Made by a program: the position numbers and the translations under genes | Shown here: positions 36,998 to 45,651 of the stretch, one piece after another | Layout of the letters: the number at the start of each line of letters is the position of its first letter | How positions within the stretch are numbered: position 1 is the stretch's first letter | The notes under the pieces: generated by a model | The model's database searches: none | The model's input: only the letters and a program-made list of their open reading frames with translations | Told to the model about the DNA's origin: nothing | DNA from: Sutcliffiella horikoshii | GTDB lineage: Bacteria; Bacillota; Bacilli; Bacillales; Bacillaceae_I | Assembly (NCBI RefSeq): GCF_020524325.1 | Contig: NZ_JAIVKY010000002.1 | Location: 310,001 to 374,000, forward strand | DNA: 64,000 nt | Direction: 5' to 3'

Positions 36998-37297
36998 ATG
37001 AACGCAAGTAAAAACAGAAAATATTCTTATGAATTAAAAAAGCAAGTGGTCGAGTTGTATTTTGAAGGTAGACCTATTAACGAAATAGTGGATAAGTTTC
37101 ATTTAAGTAGTCGCAAGAGGATTTATGAATGGGTAAAAAAAGCTAAAAACGATGGATTTTCTAGCCTACAAGACCATAGAGGAATATACAGTGCAGGGAA
37201 AAAGAAAAAGGAAAAAGAATCGTTAGAAGAAGAAAACTATCGGTTGAAGTTAGAGGTTGCTTATTTAAAAAAGCTTATAGCCTTAAACAGGGGGTGA
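36998..37297 (+). CDS. IS3-family transposase OrfA (helix-turn-helix)
   Basis: 99-residue DNA-binding protein that recognises the IS ends. It has an HTH_28-like N-terminus (YSYELKKQVVELYFEGRP...) and a leucine-zipper-like C-terminus (ESLEEENYRLKLEVAYLKKL). The slippery heptamer A AAA AAG lies in the zero frame at 37267-37273, near the end, and would allow a -1 shift into orfB to make the full transposase. AGAAGGAGCTGATCTAGG precedes the ATG. Confidence 0.93.
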   Translation: MNASKNRKYSYELKKQVVELYFEGRPINEIVDKFHLSSRKRIYEWVKKAKNDGFSSLQDHRGIYSAGKKKKEKESLEEENYRLKLEVAYLKKLIALNRG

Positions 37298-38193
37298 AAA
37301 GTAAAGAAGAAGAATTTTCGTTTATACATGCTTATTCAAAGGATTTTCCTGTATCAATGTTAGTAAATTATATCAACAGTGTGGAAGAAAATACAAAGAG
37401 AAAGGTATCACGTTCTGGTTATTATAAGTGGCTAAAACGGCAAGGTACAAATAGGCAAGACCGGATTGACGAAGAACTCTTTCTTTATATAAAGAAGTTG
37501 TTTAATGACCACAAAGGAACTGTAGGAAGAAGAAGGATAAAAATATTATTAAAAAATGAATACAGCTTAGAGGTATGTGAAAAGAGAATATCACGTTTAA
37601 TGAAGAAGTACGGATTACGTTGTAAGATTAGGCAAAAAGGCTTCAGGGTGAGGCTTCAGCCCCATGGAATGATTCCAAACTTATTAAAAAGAAATTTTTT
37701 GGCCGTGAAAGAAAAGATAAAATTCGCCATTGATATTACCTATTTAGAAGTAAAGGGATATCAAAAGTGGATATATTTGTGTGCCATTAAAGACATGTAC
37801 AACGGAGAGATAGTTGCATATGCCGTTGGCACCAATCAGAGTATGGAGCTTGTGCATAAAGCCTTTAACTATCTAAAAAGAAAAGGGTTTGCGAAAGGTG
37901 CCCTCATTCATAGTGATCAGGGCATTCAGTTCACAAACCGGAGCTACATTCAGCGTGTAAAAGAAATGGGATTAACCCAATCCATGTCCCGCAGAGGCAA
38001 CTGCTGGGACAACGCTAGTATTGAGAGCTTCTTTGGACATTTGAAATCCGAGATGTACTGTTTTGGTCAACCAGAAACAGTACAAGAAGTTACTCAAGCT
38101 GTAGAAGAATATATTCATTATTATAACAACATACGTGTTAGTGTAAACCTAAAAAATAGTCCAGTAGCATACCGTTTGAAAGGAGCAGCCTAA
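37294..38193 (+). CDS. IS3-family transposase OrfB (DDE integrase)
   Basis: About 299 residues from a GTG that overlaps the orfA stop (GTGA), so it may be translated alone by coupling or as a frameshift fusion. The catalytic triad sits in FAIDITYLEV, IHSDQGIQFT and NASIESFFGHLK; an N-terminal HTH_21 region (HKGTVGRRRIKILL) precedes it. No frameshift or stop is seen, so the enzyme is probably functional. Confidence 0.94.
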   Translation: MKSKEEEFSFIHAYSKDFPVSMLVNYINSVEENTKRKVSRSGYYKWLKRQGTNRQDRIDEELFLYIKKLFNDHKGTVGRRRIKILLKNEYSLEVCEKRISRLMKKYGLRCKIRQKGFRVRLQPHGMIPNLLKRNFLAVKEKIKFAIDITYLEVKGYQKWIYLCAIKDMYNGEIVAYAVGTNQSMELVHKAFNYLKRKGFAKGALIHSDQGIQFTNRSYIQRVKEMGLTQSMSRRGNCWDNASIESFFGHLKSEMYCFGQPETVQEVTQAVEEYIHYYNNIRVSVNLKNSPVAYRLKGAA

Positions 38194-38212
38194 CAGGAAA
38201 AAGCAACACTAA

Positions 38213-38321
38213 GCGGCTTTATATGGAGGGGCAGGCATGATACCCTGTCCGGGGCTCGAAACAGGAGAGCTTCGAGCTTTCGAGAAGAGATCATGCCTGC
38301 AGAGGCTCCATGTCAAGCCGC
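38213..38321 (+). other. Long nested hairpin at the 3' end of the IS
   Basis: Four successive stems fit into one rod: GCGGCTT/AAGCCGC, ATGGAG/CTCCAT, GCAGGCATGAT/ATCATGCCTGC and GCTCGAA/TTCGAGC, closing on a 10-base loop. It lies 20 bases after orfB and before the right inverted repeat. Its role is unknown. Confidence 0.8.
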
Positions 38322-38390
38322 GATGGGAACGGCCCATTTTATTATGTATAGTGTCCGTTATCTTACTGTCTACTTGACAGGTACATGATC

Positions 38391-38460
38391 AGTCCAAATG
38401 TCCGAAGCCTTCGAAATTCCAACCAAAATTGACCGAACACATATCAAAAGTGTCCGAACC
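38391..38460. repeat. Right remainder of the 21-bp array E
   Basis: Degenerate units with GTCCAAATG, TTGACCGAA (38430) and TGTCCGAA (38451), the last two 21 bases apart, matching the array on the other side of the IS. Confidence 0.75.
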
Positions 38461-38472
38461 AATTTTCCACAA

Positions 38473-38512
38473 CAAAAAAAGGCGTGTTTTCTTAAAAAAA
38501 CACACCTTTTCC
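38473..38512 (-). terminator. Intrinsic terminator downstream of lapA
   Basis: Minus-strand stem AAAGGTGTGTTTT / AAAACACGCCTTT followed by TTTTG; about 75 bases beyond the lapA stop. Confidence 0.78.
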
Positions 38513-38514
38513 AA

Positions 38515-38577
38515 GTACCTGACCCCAAAAACTAATTCATAAAATTTTCACTATACCAAATATTGGGGTCTGGTACC
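38515..38577. repeat. REP-like palindrome, right copy
   Basis: GTACCTGACCCCA pairs with TTGGGGTCTGGTAC, same ends as the left copy but with an unrelated loop. Confidence 0.82.
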
Positions 38578-38587
38578 GCACTTCGCT

Positions 38588-38911
38588 CTACCGCGACCTG
38601 CGTCTCTCCCCAACTGTTTCCACCGTCTTCTGATCCTTATCCTCAACCACCGGCTCTACTCCAGTTGCTCCGCCAGAAACACCTGCATGCTTCTGCTGCA
38701 TCTGACGTTTAACCTTAATCACCTGATAAATCCCGATAGATCCAGCAATGACAATCCCCATCAAAGTCGAAAATAATATGACTAACACCAACGGCCATTC
38801 CGCTGTCCCGAATAAGTAGTTCACCTCCACCGGTGCAACATTCAATACTGCGAAAATGGCAACAACGATGGTAAAAAGAACTCCCGCCAACAGATACCAT
38901 TGCGTCTTCAT
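38588..38911 (-). CDS. LapA-domain (DUF1049) membrane protein, YrvD-like
   Basis: 107 residues with two transmembrane helices (LAGVLFTIVVAIFAVLNVA and WPLVLVILFSTLMGIVIAG) and a basic, then acidic cytoplasmic tail. The family name comes from lipopolysaccharide assembly protein A, which cannot be the role in a Gram-positive; the function in bacilli is unknown. The ATG follows GGGGGAGG. It lies 20 bases after the cation efflux gene and matches the location of B. subtilis yrvD. Confidence 0.82.
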   Translation of the reverse strand: MKTQWYLLAGVLFTIVVAIFAVLNVAPVEVNYLFGTAEWPLVLVILFSTLMGIVIAGSIGIYQVIKVKRQMQQKHAGVSGGATGVEPVVEDKDQKTVETVGERRRSR

Positions 38912-38931
38912 CTCAAAAACCTCCCCCTCAA

Positions 38932-39822
38932 TTATTCAGAGTATGGATTGATATGCACAAACACATCCTGTACTTCTTTATTTTCAACGAGTTTTGTCTT
39001 CACGTTTTTACCTATTTTATGCCCATCTTCCACTGTAATGTATGGATCAACGGAAATCTTTAAATCAATGATGACGTAATGACCATGTTCCCTTGCATGC
39101 AGACTGTCAATTTTCATGACACCAGGTACAGTTAAAACAACCTCGCGAAATTCCTCGGTATCTTCCTCGTGCATCACATGGTCCATCGTATTGTGAATGG
39201 ACTCCGAACCAAGCTGCCAAGATATTTTGATAATCATAAGAGCTACCACAATCCCTGCAACCGGGTCAAGGTATACTAACCAATCAACTCCGATATACCC
39301 TCCCAAGACAGCACCGGCAATACCTATTAGAGCTGCGATGGAGGAGAAAACATCTGATCTATGTTCATATGCATTGACGATGATGGCGTCACTCTTTATT
39401 CTTTTTCCCAAATTGTACTTATAACGAAACATTATTTCTTTTACGATAATAGAAAAGACAACTACATAAATAGCTAGAGCTTTGGGTGCCTTAATCGGTT
39501 CGAAAAAAGCCTGAAAAGACGATTTTCCAATTTCAAACCCGACGATTAACAACAGAACTGCAACAATAATTGCAGCAATATTTTCAGCCTTCCCATGTCC
39601 ATATGGATGGTCTTCATCAGGTGGCTGCTTTGCTGCCCTCAAACCTATGTATACAGCCAAAGACCCTGCAACATCAGATGCTGAGTGAACAGCGTCCGCA
39701 ACTAGCGCCCGACTGTTGGCAACTACTCCAGCCCAAGCTTTCAATCCGGCCAATACGATGTTTCCCACCACCCCGACCAGTGCTGCAAATTCGGCCTTCT
39801 TAAATCGCTCATTATGTTCCAT
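38932..39822 (-). CDS. Cation diffusion facilitator family transporter
   Basis: 296-residue CDF protein that should export divalent metals (Zn, Mn, Fe or Co) by proton antiport. Six helices are followed by a cytoplasmic ferredoxin-like domain. Metal-site segments are ADAVHSASDVAGS, PYGHGKAENIAA and YEHRSDVFSSI. AAAGGGGTG before MEHNERF marks the start; the frame is open six codons further upstream. Which metal is moved cannot be read from the sequence. Confidence 0.92.
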   Translation of the reverse strand: MEHNERFKKAEFAALVGVVGNIVLAGLKAWAGVVANSRALVADAVHSASDVAGSLAVYIGLRAAKQPPDEDHPYGHGKAENIAAIIVAVLLLIVGFEIGKSSFQAFFEPIKAPKALAIYVVVFSIIVKEIMFRYKYNLGKRIKSDAIIVNAYEHRSDVFSSIAALIGIAGAVLGGYIGVDWLVYLDPVAGIVVALMIIKISWQLGSESIHNTMDHVMHEEDTEEFREVVLTVPGVMKIDSLHAREHGHYVIIDLKISVDPYITVEDGHKIGKNVKTKLVENKEVQDVFVHINPYSE

Positions 39823-39900
39823 TACGACACCCCTTTGCATTCTCTACTTTCTATTGTACCCGAAATAAGGCAAATCCTTCTAAAAAACACAGAAATAAAA

Positions 39901-39933
39901 ATGTCACAGCGCATCTATTTAACGCTGTGACAT
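39901..39933. terminator. Terminator of secDF (bidirectional)
   Basis: Perfect stem ATGTCACAGCG / CGCTGTGACAT with A/T flanks, just beyond the secDF stop. Confidence 0.88.
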
Positions 39934-39941
39934 TTCTTATA

Positions 39942-42191
39942 TTATACCTCTGGCTCTGGATCTTCTACAGACGCCTTCTTTGGTTTAGTAATTTGTTTGT
40001 ACTTCCAATTCATCCACAGCTGTGCGGCAATGAATAAAGAAGAATACGTACCAACAATCAATCCAACTAATAAGGCAATGGAGAAGTTCGTAATCGATTC
40101 ACTACCGAAAATAAGCAAGGCGATGACTGCAATTACTACCGTTCCAACCGTATTAAGAGATCTGACGAAAGTTTGCTGCAAGCTTTTGTTCACTATTTCT
40201 TTTAAATCTTCATATGTTTTAACCCGCTTTTTCTTTTTCAGATTTTCACGGATCCGGTCAAACGTAACAATTGTATCATTGATCGAGTAACCAACAATCG
40301 TCAACAAGGCTGCAATAAAAGTAATGTCCACTTCAAGTCTTGTTAGGCTGAAGAACGCGACGATGAAGAAGGCGTCATGGAACAATGCCACGATGGCAGC
40401 AAGTGCAAACATCCACTCAAATCGAATGGTTACATAGATGATAATCCCCACAGCAGCAATCAGTATAGCAAAGAAAGCATTCCTTGCAAGTTCCTGACCA
40501 ACAGTTGGTGAGACTGTACTAACACTTGGTTCCGATCCGTACTTATTTTGCACATATTCTTTCACTTCTGCTATCTCGGCCTGTGAAAAATCATCCACAT
40601 ACCTAGCAACGGCGATTTCATTATCATTTCCTGCTAGAACCACATCTTTAGGCTGCAAGCCGATGGAAGCTAGTTCTTCCGTAATTTCATCAGCTGACAG
40701 GCTTGTTTCACTTAAGATTTCAACCCTTGTTCCAGCTGCAAAATCAATACCAAGGTTTAAGCGGAACACAGCAAGCACTATAATGCCGGCAACAATCAAA
40801 GCTCCTGAAAGCATAAAGAATTTTTTGCGATGCTTCAAGAAATCCCAGTTTTCAAATCGGTTTGGAGGTTCCGTATTTTCATCCGTCATATTGATATCAA
40901 GGATATCCTCTTTTTTCACACCGAATAAATGTGGCTTATTATTCATAAATCTACTGTTAACCCATAGACCAAGCAATAGTCTTGAGCCGAAAACAGCTGT
41001 AATAAAACTTAGTAAGATACTGACAATCAACATGGTCGCAAACCCTTTTACAGAGCTTGTACCGTAGACGAACATAACGCCAGCTGCTAGAAGCGTCGTT
41101 AAATTGGCATCCAAGATAGTTGAAAATGAGTTTCTGCTTCCTGCACGGAAAGCAGACATCGCAGATCTGCCAAGCTTTAATTCTTCTTTAATTCGTTCAT
41201 AGGTGATAATATTGGCGTCAACTGCCATACCTACACCAAGTATCAAAGCTGCAATACCAGGTAGGGTAAGCACACCATTCATCAGTTCAAACACAAGCAA
41301 AATTAAGAAAATATACGTACTTAATGTGACAACCGCAACCAGACCTGGCAAACGGTAATATACAAGCATGAAAATCAGGATAGCACTAACACCGATGATT
41401 CCGGCCAGTACTGTTTTCTGAAGTGCTGTTTCCCCAAATTTAGCTCCAACAGAGGTGGAATAGATTTCTTCCAACTCAACAGGCAAGGATCCTGCATTTA
41501 GAAGTTCTGCTAACTCTTTAGCAGATTCAATGGTAAAGTTCCCTGTAATCTGTACATTCGTTTCGTTTAAAACTTGCGTAACTTGAGCCGCCGAAAGATA
41601 TTTAGGATCTTCTTTTCCGGCTTCCGCTTCATATGAATCTACACCTTCTTCATAATCTAACCAAATAACCATCAAGTTGCGCCCAACACCCATATCACGG
41701 ACCTGACGTGTTATGTCTGCAAATTCAGAAGCAGATCGAAGCGTCAAGGCCACACTAGGAGCATTGTTTTGGTCAAAGGATTGGCTTGCTCCTCCTTCTG
41801 CCAGGGCTGAACCATCCATTAATAATTTGTCATCCACATCACGGAAGGTTAATTTTGCTTCTGTGGATAGTAGTTCCCTTGCCTTGGACTGGTCTTCCAC
41901 TCCGGCAAGTTGGACACGAATACGATCATCGCCCTCAATTTGAATGTTCGGTTCACTTACCCCCAAAACGTTGACACGTTTATTTAGGGCACTGACCGTA
42001 CTTACAAGCAAATCACGATCCACTTCACTATTTTCATTGATAGGTTTTACTTCATATAGGACCTCAAAGCCCCCTTGAAGATCAAGACCAAGTTTAATAT
42101 CTTTTGTAATTGGATTCGTAAACACTCCAATTGTGCTTCCAATTAGAATAAGAAGTAAAAAGAATGCTACTATCCTTCCTCTTTTGACCAT
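39942..42191 (-). CDS. secDF: Protein translocase SecDF fusion
   Basis: About 749 residues with 12 membrane segments: SecD and SecF fused, as in Bacillus. The SecD half begins with GLDLQGGFEVLYEV after the first helix and has a large extracellular domain, and the SecF half begins near LNLGIDFAAGTRVEI. It uses the proton gradient to finish protein export through SecYEG. AGGAGG before MVKRGRIVA gives the start; the frame begins eight codons earlier with GTG. It is followed by a strong terminator. Confidence 0.95.
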   Translation of the reverse strand: MVKRGRIVAFFLLLILIGSTIGVFTNPITKDIKLGLDLQGGFEVLYEVKPINENSEVDRDLLVSTVSALNKRVNVLGVSEPNIQIEGDDRIRVQLAGVEDQSKARELLSTEAKLTFRDVDDKLLMDGSALAEGGASQSFDQNNAPSVALTLRSASEFADITRQVRDMGVGRNLMVIWLDYEEGVDSYEAEAGKEDPKYLSAAQVTQVLNETNVQITGNFTIESAKELAELLNAGSLPVELEEIYSTSVGAKFGETALQKTVLAGIIGVSAILIFMLVYYRLPGLVAVVTLSTYIFLILLVFELMNGVLTLPGIAALILGVGMAVDANIITYERIKEELKLGRSAMSAFRAGSRNSFSTILDANLTTLLAAGVMFVYGTSSVKGFATMLIVSILLSFITAVFGSRLLLGLWVNSRFMNNKPHLFGVKKEDILDINMTDENTEPPNRFENWDFLKHRKKFFMLSGALIVAGIIVLAVFRLNLGIDFAAGTRVEILSETSLSADEITEELASIGLQPKDVVLAGNDNEIAVARYVDDFSQAEIAEVKEYVQNKYGSEPSVSTVSPTVGQELARNAFFAILIAAVGIIIYVTIRFEWMFALAAIVALFHDAFFIVAFFSLTRLEVDITFIAALLTIVGYSINDTIVTFDRIRENLKKKKRVKTYEDLKEIVNKSLQQTFVRSLNTVGTVVIAVIALLIFGSESITNFSIALLVGLIVGTYSSLFIAAQLWMNWKYKQITKPKKASVEDPEPEV

Positions 42192-42367
42192 TCGTGAAAA
42201 ATCCTCCTTCTGCACTTACAATCGATGAAATAACTTCCGTTTTATGGACACTTGGCTTCTTACATGCTTCACGTAAAATTATGTAAAATAGTTAATATAA
42301 GCCGTTTCAATGCCATCATGTACCATTATGATTCATCCATTAATGCCTGTCAATTTTTGCTGAAAAT

Positions 42368-42649
42368 TTAATCTTTTTGTGAGGTAAAATAATTTGGTGC
42401 TTTGTACGCTTCAATGGTGATGTAACTCATATAGTCGGTGACCGATAAACTGTATACATCATTGACAAGTTCAAATAGTCTTTTGGTTTCTGGGCGCTTC
42501 CATTTCTTTTTAGTTAAGCACTCCCACAATTCATCCTCTGATACGGTGTCATAGCCAAAAAGCTGAAATTCCTCCAGCTTGCTCTGCAAAATTGGACCCA
42601 GGTCGTACCGGAAAAGGTCATAAGCATGTTCATTGGTTTCTTTTTTCAT
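42368..42649 (-). CDS. comN: Post-transcriptional regulator ComN (YrzD)
   Basis: 93-residue cytoplasmic protein of the ComN family; in B. subtilis it promotes accumulation of comE mRNA at cell poles and division sites, via DivIVA/MinD. The central ELWECLTKKKWKRPETKRLF motif and the location between secDF and spoVB identify it. The GGGGG run before ATG is an acceptable site. It is divergent from spoVB. Confidence 0.85.
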   Translation of the reverse strand: MKKETNEHAYDLFRYDLGPILQSKLEEFQLFGYDTVSEDELWECLTKKKWKRPETKRLFELVNDVYSLSVTDYMSYITIEAYKAPNYFTSQKD

Positions 42650-42814
42650 TGTTCATTGAACCCCCATTCAATTCACTCTCTCATTATGATGCTTATACTA
42701 TAAACCTTCTTTCCTTTCACTAGCACCTTGATAATACTTGTCATGCTTGGCCCACTCTTGTGCATATAGATAATTGTATATGATAACTCAGTAATTGAGA
42801 AGGCAGGGAATGGC

Positions 42815-44371
42815 ATGACAAAGCAAACATTTTTAAGAGGGACCTTAATTCTAATTATTGCTGGATTGATTACAAGGGTTTTAGGGTTTGTCAACCGGAT
42901 CGTAGTCGCAAGGTTTATCGGGGAAGAAGGCGTGGGACTATATATGATGGCTGTTCCTACACTTGTACTGACAATAACTATTACCCAACTTGGATTGCCT
43001 GTTGCCATTTCCAAATTGGTCGCAGAGGCAGAAGCTCAGGGTAATCACCGGAAGATCAAAAAGATTTTGGTCGTATCCCTTGCCACGACTGGAGCACTCA
43101 GCATTATCTTCACTCCCGCCATGATTCTCCTTGCTCCTTACTTATCCAATCATCTTTTTACAGACCCAAGAACCTATTATCCATTGATGGCTATTGCACC
43201 TGTCGTTCCGATAATCGCGATCTCATCTGTCCTTCGCGGTTATTTCCAAGGAAGACAAAATATGAAACCATCCGCCATTTCACAAGTCATTGAACAAGTG
43301 GTTAGGATATCCTTAGTTGCCGCTTGTACAAAAGCATTGCTACCATACGGAATTGAATACGCAGCAGCAGGCGCCATGCTTTCCGCAGTCGTTGGAGAAC
43401 TGATGTCCTTGCTTTACATGCTTTTTGTGTTTAAAAATAAAAAATCATTCCGTTTGCGTCGAAAGTTCTTTAACTATGTTGGTGAAGGAAAAGAGACATT
43501 CCGTGATTTGATGCGGATTGCCCTTCCAACGACAGGAAGCCGAATGATTGGTTCTGTTGCCTGGTTTTTCGAACCAATCGTCGTTGCCCAAAGTTTAGCT
43601 ATTGCAGGTGTGGCAACTGCCATGGCCACCAAACAATACGGCGAGCTAGTTGGATTTGCCCTTCCATTGATGATGCTTCCGTCTTTTATTACTTATTCTT
43701 TATCCACCGCTCTCGTTCCTGCCATAAGTGAAGCAGCAGCGAAAAAGAATAGCATCCTTATTGAACATCGCCTTCAACAAGCACTAAGACTTTCCTTTGT
43801 CACAGGCGGACTAGCAGTCGTACTTCTCTTCGTTTATGCAGACCCTATCATGTTATTAATGTATGGCAGCAGCAAAGCGGCCATCTATATAAAAGTCATG
43901 GCGCCATTCTTTTTGTTCTACTATTTCCAGGGACCACTTCAGGCTACATTGCAGGCATTAGATCTCGCGAAAGCGGCCATGATCAACAGTTTCATTGGTG
44001 CCGCAGTGAAAACAGCTGTAATATTTGTTTTGGCAAGTAAACCTGCTTTTGGGATCATGGGGGCGGCGCTTGGAATTGTGATCGGGATGATGCTTGTTAC
44101 CTTATTGCATATGGCAACTATCATGAAGGCCCTTAACTATTCCCTGTATATCCGTGATTATGTAAAAAGTTTCATTACCATGGGGATATGTGTCTTTGCA
44201 GGAATGTGGATGGTTGATCACTTCTTGTTGGGGCTTGGAGTGGGACAACGAAGCGGATTGATGATTGTTCTAACATGCCTTCTGTATATGGCTCTACTTT
44301 TAGTTTTTGGACTAGTAAAAAGAGAAGAACTTGCAAGGCTGCCTTTCTTAAAAAAGTGGCTGGCAAAATAG
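42815..44371 (+). CDS. spoVB: Stage V sporulation protein B (MOP/MATE-fold flippase)
   Basis: 518-residue polytopic membrane protein (about 14 helices) of the polysaccharide/lipid flippase superfamily, required for spore cortex formation; it is thought to flip lipid-linked peptidoglycan precursor. FVNRIVVARFIGEEGVGLYM and LRGYFQGRQNMKPSAISQV are typical of SpoVB. Location next to comN and secDF matches B. subtilis. A plus-strand terminator follows. Confidence 0.94.
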   Translation: MTKQTFLRGTLILIIAGLITRVLGFVNRIVVARFIGEEGVGLYMMAVPTLVLTITITQLGLPVAISKLVAEAEAQGNHRKIKKILVVSLATTGALSIIFTPAMILLAPYLSNHLFTDPRTYYPLMAIAPVVPIIAISSVLRGYFQGRQNMKPSAISQVIEQVVRISLVAACTKALLPYGIEYAAAGAMLSAVVGELMSLLYMLFVFKNKKSFRLRRKFFNYVGEGKETFRDLMRIALPTTGSRMIGSVAWFFEPIVVAQSLAIAGVATAMATKQYGELVGFALPLMMLPSFITYSLSTALVPAISEAAAKKNSILIEHRLQQALRLSFVTGGLAVVLLFVYADPIMLLMYGSSKAAIYIKVMAPFFLFYYFQGPLQATLQALDLAKAAMINSFIGAAVKTAVIFVLASKPAFGIMGAALGIVIGMMLVTLLHMATIMKALNYSLYIRDYVKSFITMGICVFAGMWMVDHFLLGLGVGQRSGLMIVLTCLLYMALLLVFGLVKREELARLPFLKKWLAK

Positions 44372-44386
44372 GCGTTTTGCCATCAG

Positions 44387-44425
44387 GGGTGTCTGGAGTT
44401 CTCCATTCTAGACACCCTTTTATTT
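44387..44425 (+). terminator. Terminator of spoVB
   Basis: Stem GGGTGTCT / AGACACCC with a 15-base loop, then TTTTATTTTA. Confidence 0.85.
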
Positions 44426-45087
44426 TATTCATCAATCAAATCAATAAAAAACACGCCATGATCATAGCTACAATAAGAAATCTTATGAATATCTTTGTAT
44501 CCAAGAGACCTTAATTGTTGCCTAAGCCAAAGATTGTTTTTATCGATCTGTTTTAAGTGTTCTTCTTGAATGACACCGTCCATAACAAGCGGCAGGTTCA
44601 TGGAATCTTCTTCTCCATCAGCAGAGTCTTCTTCCTTCTTTTTCTCAAATACCGAAAGTTTTCCTGAAGGTTCAAGAATGGCAAACTCGACATCGGCCAC
44701 ATTTTTCACATTCTTCTCTCTAAGTTGCACAAGGAGGTCATCAAAGTTATAGCGTTGTTTTTTCATTGCGTCCTCATCTATTTTCCCATTATTAATGATG
44801 ACGCTAGGTTTCCCGTCAATCAGGTCTCTAAATCGTTGACTTTTAAGCGACACAAAAGCGAGCATTATCTGAATTCCCATCAACAATAACATCGGAAGAA
44901 GCGAATGAATCAGTGGGTCTTTTGGATTTTCAATTGCCATTACAGCCATTTCCGCAATCATGATAAAGACGACCAGGTCCAAAACACTTAATTCCCCTAT
45001 CTCTCGCTTCCCCATAACTCGAAAAATCATAAGGATAAGGAAATATAGAAAAATGGTTCTGGCGATAATCAGCACGTATTCCTCCAT
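44425..45087 (-). CDS. DUF421/YetF-family membrane protein (YrbG-like)
   Basis: 220-residue protein with three N-terminal membrane helices and a cytoplasmic domain carrying the family's KREIGELSVLDLVVFI, then GKPSVIINNGKIDEDAMKKQR, and the later LQLREKNVKNVADVEFAIL segment. The function of the family is unknown. A GTG three codons upstream is possible, but GAGGTG is best placed for the ATG used here. B. subtilis yrbG lies at this position, with yrzE divergent. Confidence 0.88.
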   Translation of the reverse strand: MEEYVLIIARTIFLYFLILMIFRVMGKREIGELSVLDLVVFIMIAEMAVMAIENPKDPLIHSLLPMLLLMGIQIMLAFVSLKSQRFRDLIDGKPSVIINNGKIDEDAMKKQRYNFDDLLVQLREKNVKNVADVEFAILEPSGKLSVFEKKKEEDSADGEEDSMNLPLVMDGVIQEEHLKQIDKNNLWLRQQLRSLGYKDIHKISYCSYDHGVFFIDLIDE

Positions 45088-45218
45088 CACACCCACCTCT
45101 TCCTAAAAAGACAATAGTATCTTTAGCTTTCTCCCAAAAAAAATTTATATTCTATAATGTCGTTCTTGTGAATATGCTTGTATTACTCAGCATGTACTAT
45201 GAAAGGGGAAAAGTACGC

Positions 45219-45608
45219 ATGGAATCAAAACGACTTGGTTTAGCCATCATGTATGGCTTAATTACCGTTTTTATGTTGGCAATTGTCATCAGTTTTATAT
45301 TTTCTCTACTTTTACGGTTCACATCACTTCAAGAAACTAGTGTGGCATGGATTATTGTGACCTTATCCTTTATCACACTGTTTATTGGTGGATTTATTTC
45401 CGGTGGGCGCGGAAAAGAAAAAGGCTGGTTACTTGGCGGAGCAACAGGCGGTGCCTACACACTTGTCATTTTTCTTTTTCAGTACTTAGGAAATGACGCT
45501 CTTTTCACGATGCAGCAAATGTTATTTCACCTTGGCTTTATCGGGATTGCCGCTCTTGGGGGGATTATCGGAGTGAACATTAGCGGTGGTTATACGTCAA
45601 AAACCTAA
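45219..45608 (+). CDS. TIGR04086-type four-helix membrane protein (YrzE-like)
   Basis: About 129 residues, four transmembrane helices with Gly-rich loops (IGGFISGGRGKEKGWLLGGA; AALGGIIGVNISGGY). The family is unknown in function and resembles small glycine-zipper membrane proteins. GAAAGGGG before MESKRLG gives the start; an ATG 17 codons upstream lies without a site. It is the only plus-strand gene between spoVB and nifS apart from spoVB itself. Confidence 0.82.
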   Translation: MESKRLGLAIMYGLITVFMLAIVISFIFSLLLRFTSLQETSVAWIIVTLSFITLFIGGFISGGRGKEKGWLLGGATGGAYTLVIFLFQYLGNDALFTMQQMLFHLGFIGIAALGGIIGVNISGGYTSKT

Positions 45609-45611
45609 AAA

Positions 45612-45646
45612 AAAGAGCATGAACCCAAAACGGGAACATGCTCTTT
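45612..45646. terminator. Bidirectional terminator between yrzE-like gene and yajC
   Basis: Stem AAAGAGCATG / CATGCTCTTT with an inner CCC/GGG pairing and A or T runs on each side. Confidence 0.85.
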
Positions 45647-45651
45647 ATTCA

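Larger units (their letters stand above)
36925..38379 (+). mobile_element. IS3-family insertion sequence (IS150-like), complete
   Basis: About 1,455 bp, beginning TGTTCTAAAAGTAGACAGT and ending in ACTGTCTACTTGACA, imperfect inverted repeats with the TG...CA ends of the family. It carries orfA and orfB in the -1 arrangement and both look intact. I cannot find a target-site duplication (flanks TGG and GGT), so it may be old or have lost it by rearrangement. The 3' end holds a long nested hairpin. Confidence 0.88.

Noticed and set aside
36922-38382. Target-site duplication of the IS element
   Set aside because: Flanks TGG and GGT do not match, so I do not claim one.
42673-43014. 113-residue minus-strand ORF at the start of spoVB
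   Set aside because: It is antisense to the well-supported spoVB start and has no site or family resemblance.
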